A stretch of DNA of 5,247 nucleotides, from positions 1-5,247 of the forward strand of contig SVLA01000135.1 of NCBI GenBank assembly GCA_015068175.1, read 5' to 3'. Under the pieces are notes generated by a model. That model was not told the origin of the DNA, did no database searches, and was given only the letters and a program-made list of their open reading frames with translations. Source of the stretch: Oscillospiraceae bacterium. GTDB lineage: Bacteria > Bacillota_A > Clostridia > Oscillospirales > Oscillospiraceae. Below are positions 1 through 4,042 of the stretch, one piece after another; the first letter of the stretch is position 1, and each line of letters begins with the position of its first letter. A program made the position numbers and the translations under genes.

Positions 1-79
1 GCTCCGGGAATTCCTTTCGCAGCCATGCACACCATTTCGAGCGTCAACCCCCTTTTCCGGAAAAGGGTATACTGCTCCG
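1..79 (-). other. Probable 5' leader of a leftward gene beyond the left edge
   Basis: A promoter-like site at 86-114 points left, so about 79 bases to the window edge should be its leader. It carries the palindrome at 50-67. Two in-frame ATGs (first bases at 35 and 26) open a reading frame without a stop to the edge (MVCMAAKGIPG...). The nearest purine-rich stretch, a G run at 48-52, lies 12 bases from the first ATG, so neither start is convincing. AGGA and GGAG sequences right at the edge could equally serve a start just outside. I do not recognise a protein here, and the gene itself is inferred only. Confidence 0.3.
50..67. repeat. 18-nt perfect palindrome in the leader
   Basis: CCCTTTTCCGGAAAAGGG is a perfect palindrome: 7-bp arms around a central CCGG. 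It lies roughly 12-30 bases downstream of the start expected from the leftward promoter at 86-114. That position suits a repressor operator or an RNA hairpin near the 5' end of the leader. No T-run follows within a few bases on either strand, so it is a poor terminator. Confidence 0.55.
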
Positions 80-85
80 CATACG

Positions 86-114
86 ATTATACACTATACT
101 CCACAGAAAAACAA
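86..114 (-). promoter_or_regulatory. Sigma-A-type promoter reading left
   Basis: On the minus strand, TTGTTT (114-109) and a perfect TATAAT (91-86) are separated by 17 bases. Transcription would start near 79 and leave the window to the left. The -10 box is consensus and the -35 matches 4 of 6. No gene in the window is served by it, so it probably drives a gene beyond the left edge. An 11-base homopolymer sits 4 bases upstream of the -35 box. Confidence 0.5.
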
Positions 115-118
115 GTGT

Positions 119-129
119 CCCCCCCCCCC
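119..129. repeat. Homopolymeric C11 (G11 on minus) tract
   Basis: Eleven consecutive C residues on the plus strand end 4 bases upstream of the -35 box of the leftward promoter. Tracts this long are prone to slipped-strand length change, and tracts beside promoters can alter expression. Whether this one varies cannot be seen in a single sequence, and homopolymers are also a common place for read errors. Confidence 0.7.
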
Positions 130-143
130 TATCCGCTTATTTT

Positions 144-152
144 TGTGGATAA
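144..152 (-). promoter_or_regulatory. Consensus DnaA box
   Basis: The minus strand reads TTATCCACA, the consensus DnaA-binding 9-mer, in a locally T-rich stretch (136-176). Only a weaker look-alike with two mismatches is nearby (97-105, plus strand), so this is not an origin cluster. It may be a single regulatory site upstream of the leftward promoter, or chance. Confidence 0.3.
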
Positions 153-186
153 TTTCTCGATTTTTTGTCGTTTTTCCCCAGGTCAT

Positions 187-220
187 GAAAATACCCCCGG
201 CGGAAGGCTCCGCCGGGGGT
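187..220 (-). terminator. Rho-independent terminator of the gpsA-HD operon
   Basis: A perfect 12-bp GC-rich stem (193-204 with 209-220) closes a 4-base loop. On the minus strand ATTTTC follows. It begins 34 bases beyond the HD gene stop, as expected for the end of the leftward two-gene operon. The T-run is short, but the stem is very stable. Confidence 0.85.
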
Positions 221-254
221 TGCTCAGTTTTTGGATTTTGGGCCTTCGCGGGGA

Positions 255-683
255 TCATTCTTCCAGCAGGGCCATGGCGCGGCGGTACTTCTCCTCCCGC
301 CGCAGGGCCCATTCGTCCACCACATCCAGCCGGCTGGTGTCGCTGTTATGCCGCAGGTCCGCCAGCTTCACGGCCCGGGCGATGGCATTGGGCTTCAGCG
401 CCGCCACATACGCCATATAGGGCACCGCCGGATCGTGGGTCAGCAATCTCAGGGCCTCCAGCACCGGCGCAGGGTAACCCATGGCTTCCAAATCCGCCAG
501 CGTATAGTCCGTATCCTCCACCACATCGTGCAGGAGGGCGGTGACGGTGGTATATTCGTCGGTCATCTGCTCCGCCAGATGGAAGGGGTGAAAAACATAG
601 GGCAGGCCGGTTTTGTCCACCTGGTCCTTGTGGGCGTCAAAACACAGCCGCAGGGCCTTCTTGGTCCAGGGCGTATAGATCAT
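255..683 (-). CDS. Small RelA/SpoT-type HD-domain hydrolase
   Basis: A 142-residue single-domain HD protein of the RelA/SpoT-like class, comparable in layout to stand-alone ppGpp hydrolases (MESH1/SAH type). Visible motifs in order are AHKDQ (17-21), HP (32-33), ALLHDVVEDTDYT (49-61) with the metal-binding H52-D53 and the E56-D57 pair, and KLADLRHN (106-113) with D109. H32, H52, D53 and D109 fit the four metal ligands of the family. There is no synthetase, TGS or ACT domain, so it can only hydrolyse. Cytosolic, with no signal peptide or membrane segment. The start is fixed by GGAGG at 690-694, six bases upstream, and the ATG overlaps the stop of the gpsA-like gene as ATGA, implying translational coupling. 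The (p)ppGpp substrate is inferred; other phosphorylated nucleotides are possible. Confidence 0.88.
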   Translation of the reverse strand: MIYTPWTKKALRLCFDAHKDQVDKTGLPYVFHPFHLAEQMTDEYTTVTALLHDVVEDTDYTLADLEAMGYPAPVLEALRLLTHDPAVPYMAYVAALKPNAIARAVKLADLRHNSDTSRLDVVDEWALRREEKYRRAMALLEE

Positions 684-1738
684 ACCGCCCCTCCGTTCTC
701 AAACCGGAAGGCATCCCAGGGGATGGCCACCGGCACTTTTTTGGTCAGGATCTCGTCGATATGGAGCAGCAGAGGGAAATCTGCCAGGTCCAGCCGGCCC
801 TGTTCTGCGCTGATGCGGACGGCCCGGGCCACCCGCTCCGCCACCACCAGGGATTCCAGAGTCACGCCGCTCAGTTCCTCCCGTGCGGCATCGATGTCCA
901 GGCCCCGGCCCAGCAGGATGCCGATGAGCCGGGTGCGGCCGCCATAGACCGTCACATACAGATCGCCGATGCCCACTGCCAGATTGTCCAGCGTGCCGGC
1001 CCCCTGGAATTGCAGCAGCTTGGCCATTTCCCGCAGGCTTTGGTAGAATACCGCCGCCTGGGAATTGAAATGCAGTTCGCTGTCCAGGCCGAATTCCTGT
1101 TGATTCAGGCCGATGGTCAATGCCACGCCCAGGGCATAGCCGTTTTTCAGCGCCACGGCGCTTTCGATGCCGGTGACATCGGTGGTGATGCTGACGTGAT
1201 AGTAATCCGTTTCCATGAAGCCGCGGATGCGCCGCAGGGTCTCCAGATCCCGGCCGCAGAAGGCCACTTCCGTCTGGTCATGGGCCACCAGCTCATAGCT
1301 GGTGCAGGGGCCGCCGATGGCATTCAGGGATAGCTTTTTGCCCATGGCTTCCAATTTCTGCTGCCAGCAGTCGGGATAAGTGATGAGCCGGCCGTCGGGC
1401 AGGTCCATGAGACCCTTGGTGACGGTGAGCAGCGGCACATTTTCGTCCAGAATGGGCAAAATCTCCTCCGCAAACCATTCCACGCCGAAACTGCTGACAC
1501 CGCCGATGACCAGGTCCGCCCCTTCCAGGGCCGCCCGGACTTCCTCGATATGGTGGTAAGTAATGCCGGCGGGGAAATCCTTGGTAAATTTGGGATGCCG
1601 GCCGGTCTGTCTGCAGGCATCAATGATGGCTCGGTCCAGATGGGTGCCCACCAGCCGCACTTCGTGGCCGTTTTCACGGGCGGAAAATGCCAGGGCAGAA
1701 CCCATCATGCCCGCGCCGATGATCGTAATAATCGCCAT
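680..1738 (-). CDS. gpsA: GpsA-like NAD(P)-dependent glycerol-3-phosphate dehydrogenase
   Basis: A 352-residue cytosolic dehydrogenase of the GpsA family, which interconverts dihydroxyacetone phosphate and sn-glycerol 3-phosphate to supply phospholipid backbones. The N-terminal Rossmann fold starts at once with IGAGMMGS (7-14). A TKGL motif (107-110, K108) and GGPCTSYEL (142-150) stand where classical GpsA has SKG and SGPSFA. The helical C-terminal domain has ALKNG (196-200) with the probable catalytic K198, GIGDL (256-260) with D259, and GGRTR (266-270) in place of SRNR. Length is near the family norm of about 330-350. Several signature residues differ, so a divergent paralogue acting on another substrate is possible. 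The start is set by AAGGAG at 1746-1751; a longer frame to 1801 would run through the promoter. First gene of the operon, overlapping the HD gene by 4 bases. Confidence 0.85.
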   Translation of the reverse strand: MAIITIIGAGMMGSALAFSARENGHEVRLVGTHLDRAIIDACRQTGRHPKFTKDFPAGITYHHIEEVRAALEGADLVIGGVSSFGVEWFAEEILPILDENVPLLTVTKGLMDLPDGRLITYPDCWQQKLEAMGKKLSLNAIGGPCTSYELVAHDQTEVAFCGRDLETLRRIRGFMETDYYHVSITTDVTGIESAVALKNGYALGVALTIGLNQQEFGLDSELHFNSQAAVFYQSLREMAKLLQFQGAGTLDNLAVGIGDLYVTVYGGRTRLIGILLGRGLDIDAAREELSGVTLESLVVAERVARAVRISAEQGRLDLADFPLLLHIDEILTKKVPVAIPWDAFRFENGGAV

Positions 1739-1745
1739 ATGATCG

Positions 1746-1751
1746 CTCCTT
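1746..1751 (-). promoter_or_regulatory. RBS fixing the gpsA-like start
   Basis: AAGGAG on the minus strand sits 7 bases before the ATG at 1738. It favours this start over the in-frame ATG at 1801, which lies upstream of the -35 box and would add 21 residues before the Rossmann motif. Confidence 0.85.
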
Positions 1752-1764
1752 CGTTTTTCTTTCC

Positions 1765-1792
1765 ATTTTACCATGTCCGGAAGTATTGTCAA
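1765..1792 (-). promoter_or_regulatory. Promoter of the gpsA-HD operon
   Basis: On the minus strand a perfect TTGACA (1792-1787) and TAAAAT (1770-1765) are 16 bases apart, with a TGG extended -10 just before the -10 hexamer. The expected start near 1757 leaves a leader of about 20 bases to the ATG at 1738. It faces away from the promoter of the MalY/PatB gene. Confidence 0.85.
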
Positions 1793-1841
1793 GGTTTTCA
1801 AACAGGGGCAAGGGTACGTTGCATCGTATGAACGGCACGGT

Positions 1842-1867
1842 CAACCGAAATTTGTCATATCCGGTTG
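1842..1867. repeat. Short inverted repeat overlapping the malY/patB -35 box
   Basis: CAACCG (1842-1847) and CGGTTG (1862-1867) are inverted 6-bp arms whose centres are 20 bases apart, about two helical turns. The right arm covers the first three bases of the -35 box of the rightward promoter, and the left arm also belongs to a smaller palindrome (CGGT-CA-ACCG, 1838-1847). This could be an operator, but arms this short also occur by chance. Confidence 0.3.
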
Positions 1868-1893
1868 CCAAGGGGCCTTTTTTTCGTTATAAT
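1865..1893 (+). promoter_or_regulatory. Promoter of the MalY/PatB gene
   Basis: TTGCCA (1865-1870) and a perfect TATAAT (1888-1893) are separated by 17 bases. Transcription should begin near 1900, giving a leader of about 18 bases that holds only the ribosome site. Confidence 0.85.
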
Positions 1894-1906
1894 AAGGAAA
1901 AACTCC

Positions 1907-1911
1907 GGAGG
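1907..1911 (+). promoter_or_regulatory. RBS fixing the MalY/PatB start
   Basis: GGAGG lies 7 bases before the ATG at 1919. An in-frame upstream start at 1865 would coincide with the -35 box and cannot be on this transcript. Confidence 0.85.
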
Positions 1912-1918
1912 TCCCACC

Positions 1919-3124
1919 ATGAAATATGATTTCACTTCCATCTTAGAGCGGTCCGGCATGGATGCCATTGCCGTGGATCTTTTGGGCAAACCCGGTGTCC
2001 CCGGCGCCCCCAAACCCGGTTTTGACGCCATTCCCATGTGGGTGGCCGATATGAATTTCCCCACGGTGCCCACCATCCCCGAAGCCATGATCCGCCGTGC
2101 CCAGCACCCTGCTTACGGCTATTTCGAACCCCGGGCAGAATATTTCGACGCCATTATGGATTGGCACCGCCGCCGTAATGGCGTGGAATACATGGAGCCC
2201 CGGCACATCGGCTACGCCAACGGCGTTCTGGGCGGCGTGGTGGCCGCGTTGAATGTTCTCTGCTCCAAGGGCGACAAGGTCCTGCTCCACGCCCCCACCT
2301 ATATCGGCTTCACCCGCGCTTTGGAGGACAACGGCTATCACATCGTCCACTCTCCCCTGGTTTTGGATGATCAGGGTATCTGGCGGATGGATTTTGCGGA
2401 CATGGAGCGGAAGATCCTGGAGCATAAGATCCACGCCGCTGTATTCTGCTCCCCCCACAATCCCTGCGGCCGTGTTTGGGAACGGTGGGAGATCGAGGAA
2501 GCCATGGCGCTGTACAAGAAGCATGATGTGTTCGTGATCTCCGACGAGATCTGGTCCGATCTGATCCTGGCAAGCCATCGGCACATCCCCACCCAATCCG
2601 TTTCCCAGGATGCCAAAATGCGGACGGTGGCTATGTATGCCCCCAGCAAGACGTTCAATTTGGCAGGCCTGGTGGGCAGTTATTCCGTGGTGTATAATTC
2701 CTGGCTGAAGGACCGCATGGACAAGGAGATCGCGCTGTCTCACACCAATGCCATGAACGTGCTGAGTATGTACGCCCTGCTGGGGGCATACACCGACGAG
2801 GGCCACCAGTGGCTGGACGAACTGCGGCAGGTTTTGACGGAAAATGTGGATTTTGCCTGCGACTTTATTGGGAAGAATTGGCCCGGTGTGACGGTCAGCA
2901 AACCTCAGGGCACCTATATGCTGTTTGTGGATTGCACCGGGTGGTGCGCCGCCCACGGTAAAAGTCTGGACGAAGTGCTGAAAGCCTGCCATGATGTGGG
3001 CGTTGCGGTCCAGGACGGCCGGCCCTTCCACGGAAAGTGCCACATCCGCATGAACCTGGCCCTGCCTCTTTCCCGGGTGCAGGAAGCCTTTGAGCGCATG
3101 GATCGGTATGTGTTCAACGCATAA
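1919..3124 (+). CDS. patB: MalY/PatB family C-S beta-lyase (PLP)
   Basis: A 401-residue fold-type I PLP enzyme of the MalY/PatB group, which cleaves cystathionine or cysteine to homocysteine or H2S, pyruvate and ammonia in the cytosol. Family landmarks are PMWVADMNF (39-47), YGYF (66-69), SPHNPCGRVW (178-187) with the PLP-contacting N181, SDEIWSDL (208-215) with D209, APSKTFNLAG (241-250) with the Schiff-base lysine K244, and HIRMNL (375-380) with the carboxylate-binding R377. Length is typical (about 390-400) and the gene is intact. It is a single-gene unit with its own promoter and terminator, divergent from the gpsA-like operon. In some bacteria MalY also binds a transcription factor; nothing here shows that. 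The exact substrate (cystathionine, cysteine or S-alkyl cysteine) cannot be read from sequence. Confidence 0.93.
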   Translation: MKYDFTSILERSGMDAIAVDLLGKPGVPGAPKPGFDAIPMWVADMNFPTVPTIPEAMIRRAQHPAYGYFEPRAEYFDAIMDWHRRRNGVEYMEPRHIGYANGVLGGVVAALNVLCSKGDKVLLHAPTYIGFTRALEDNGYHIVHSPLVLDDQGIWRMDFADMERKILEHKIHAAVFCSPHNPCGRVWERWEIEEAMALYKKHDVFVISDEIWSDLILASHRHIPTQSVSQDAKMRTVAMYAPSKTFNLAGLVGSYSVVYNSWLKDRMDKEIALSHTNAMNVLSMYALLGAYTDEGHQWLDELRQVLTENVDFACDFIGKNWPGVTVSKPQGTYMLFVDCTGWCAAHGKSLDEVLKACHDVGVAVQDGRPFHGKCHIRMNLALPLSRVQEAFERMDRYVFNA

Positions 3125-3127
3125 CGA

Positions 3128-3162
3128 AGCGCCCGATGCACACGCATCGGGCGTTCAATTTT
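3128..3162 (+). terminator. Rho-independent terminator of the MalY/PatB gene
   Basis: A perfect 10-bp stem (3130-3139 with 3144-3153) has an ACAC loop and can be extended by a G-T and an A-T pair. TTCAATTTT follows. It begins 3 bases after the stop codon. Confidence 0.9.
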
Positions 3163-3183
3163 CAGTTGATCGCGCTGTTATGA

Positions 3184-3191
3184 CGATGCAA
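3184..3191 (+). repeat. 8-bp direct repeat flanking the hairpin pair (left copy)
   Basis: CGATGCAA occurs here and again at 3357-3364, just outside the inverted repeat pair, and could be a target-site duplication. The nearby terminator stem contains seven of these eight bases (3134-3140), so the word is locally common and chance is a real alternative. Confidence 0.35.
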
Positions 3192-3200
3192 TGCCCCCTT

Positions 3201-3254
3201 GCCCCCCGCATTTATGAGGGGGGTGCCCCAGTGCGCACACTGGGGCGGGGGGAG
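3201..3254 (-). repeat. Palindromic hairpin repeat, copy A
   Basis: Read on the minus strand this unit has CTCCCCC, then a 9-bp stem-loop (3225-3233 with 3238-3246), then a second hairpin of six C-G pairs (3202-3207 with 3218-3223) ending in GGGGGGC. The order and the second hairpin match copy B at 3278-3340, which lies in the opposite orientation, including an unpaired T opposite C at the same place. The first stem has a different sequence in the two copies but remains paired in both. The class resembles C-rich intergenic repeats I recall from Oscillospiraceae genomes. It encodes nothing visible. Confidence 0.75.
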
Positions 3255-3277
3255 CAAATATAGAACAGTGTACCGAA

Positions 3278-3340
3278 CTCCCCCAGTCATGGAATGGCCA
3301 TAGTCCATACCATGACAGCCCCCTCTTAAAAGCGGGGGCC
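3278..3340 (+). repeat. Palindromic hairpin repeat, copy B
   Basis: CTCCCCC is followed by a long stem: 7 bp (3286-3292 with 3310-3316), an A-A mismatch, then 4 more bp (3294-3297 with 3305-3308) around a 7-base loop. A second hairpin follows, with CCCCC (3319-3323) paired to GGGGG (3334-3338), a T-C mismatch and three inner pairs. It is inverted relative to copy A. The outer 25 bases of the two copies (3201-3225 and 3316-3340) match at 21 positions as an inverted repeat. Confidence 0.75.
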
Positions 3341-3356
3341 ACGGGCGCTCCCGCGC

Positions 3357-3364
3357 CGATGCAA
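3357..3364 (+). repeat. 8-bp direct repeat flanking the hairpin pair (right copy)
   Basis: Second copy of CGATGCAA, matching 3184-3191. Between the last hairpin (ending 3340) and this copy, a small 5-bp stem (3344-3348 with 3353-3357) is the only other structure. Nothing else is visible from 3365 to 3400. Confidence 0.35.
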
Positions 3365-3400
3365 CGAAACGTTAAATCCCAATCGGAAGCTCTCCCAACG

Positions 3401-3426
3401 CAAAACAGCCGCCCGGAGGCGGCTGT
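3401..3426 (-). terminator. Rho-independent terminator of the ASKHA-DUF3786 operon
   Basis: A perfect 9-bp GC-rich stem (3405-3413 with 3418-3426) has a 4-base loop. On the minus strand the last base of the stem and the next three form TTTT. It begins 3 bases after the DUF3786 stop codon. Confidence 0.87.
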
Positions 3427-3429
3427 ACG

Positions 3430-4038
3430 TCACATATTCGCCTTGATGGTGGAGATCAGGATGTCGCCGGCCACCACCCGGTCTTCCGCGGCGAAAGCCT
3501 CCGCAAAATTATCGGAATAAATGACCTGGGCGTTGGGCGGGAACTCGTCATCCCCCTGCCAGATCAGGATCTGGATGTGGAAGCCGGGGATCAGTTCCAG
3601 CTGATAGCCGGCATCGCCGTGGGGCAGCTTGCTGCCGCCCAGCTTCTCGCAGGCAGCAGAAAATGCGGCCAGCTTGAAGCTGAAGGTATAGGCCGCCCGG
3701 GTCAGAACCCGGCCGGTGTAGGGTTGGATGTACATCTCGCCCCAGGGCATTTCCCGGAAGGTTTTCCATCCGCCGGTCCAGGGGATGTTTTTGCCCTCCA
3801 ACAGCCACCGCAGGAGGAATGTCTGGGTGGGCAGGGGCGGCACGGGGCCATCATCCAACGCCTGGATGGCATAATCCGGATGAGAAATGGCAAAATCCCG
3901 GTCCAAAAGGTTTACATAAAACTCTTTTCCGTCCCATCTTACCCCGGTGCGGCCGGCCGCTTCCGTGGCATCCAGGCCACGGAACGCCTCCTCATAGTGG
4001 GCAAAAGGCACTTCTTCCTTGTGATTTTCAATCTGCAT
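3430..4038 (-). CDS. DUF3786 domain protein, companion of the corrinoid activator
   Basis: A 202-residue soluble protein that I assign to DUF3786 from its characteristic segments. These are LLRWLLEGKNIPWTGGW with the KTFREMP stretch after it (75-98), KLGGSKLPHGDAGY (132-145), PGFHIQILIWQGDDEFPP (151-168), and SDNFAEAFAAED near the C terminus (175-186). The family's biochemical role is unknown to me. Members are often found beside corrinoid-protein genes and ASKHA activators, as here. There are no cysteine clusters, membrane segments or signal peptide, and only one cysteine (C130). The ATG is four bases after the upstream stop and is served by AGGAG at 4046-4050, so it is co-transcribed and probably translationally coupled. 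The gene is intact with its own terminator. A role in corrinoid handling or methyltransferase activation is inferred from context only. Confidence 0.87.
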   Translation of the reverse strand: MQIENHKEEVPFAHYEEAFRGLDATEAAGRTGVRWDGKEFYVNLLDRDFAISHPDYAIQALDDGPVPPLPTQTFLLRWLLEGKNIPWTGGWKTFREMPWGEMYIQPYTGRVLTRAAYTFSFKLAAFSAACEKLGGSKLPHGDAGYQLELIPGFHIQILIWQGDDEFPPNAQVIYSDNFAEAFAAEDRVVAGDILISTIKANM

Positions 4039-4042
4039 AGTG

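Noticed and set aside
97..152. Replication origin
   Set aside because: Only one consensus DnaA box plus one weak match are present, with no dnaA or dnaN gene and no box cluster.
231..947. Plus-strand open frame of 238 codons across the HD and gpsA-like genes
   Set aside because: It runs through the operon terminator region and antisense to two well-supported genes, with a low-complexity translation.
761..1333. Plus-strand open frame of 190 codons inside the gpsA-like gene
   Set aside because: Antisense shadow of a conserved dehydrogenase, rich in Gln/His/Ala from complement codons.
1943..3043. Open frame of 366 codons on the minus strand opposite the MalY/PatB gene
   Set aside because: It is a mirror of a clear PLP-enzyme gene in GC-rich DNA. 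Its translation shows no recognisable motif and it has no ribosome site.
3225..3246. 9-bp hairpin as a terminator
   Set aside because: It is followed by G/C runs rather than a T-tract on either strand, and it is explained as the first stem of repeat copy A.
3201..3340. Repeat region as a CRISPR array
   Set aside because: There are only two units, in opposite orientation, with no regular spacers.
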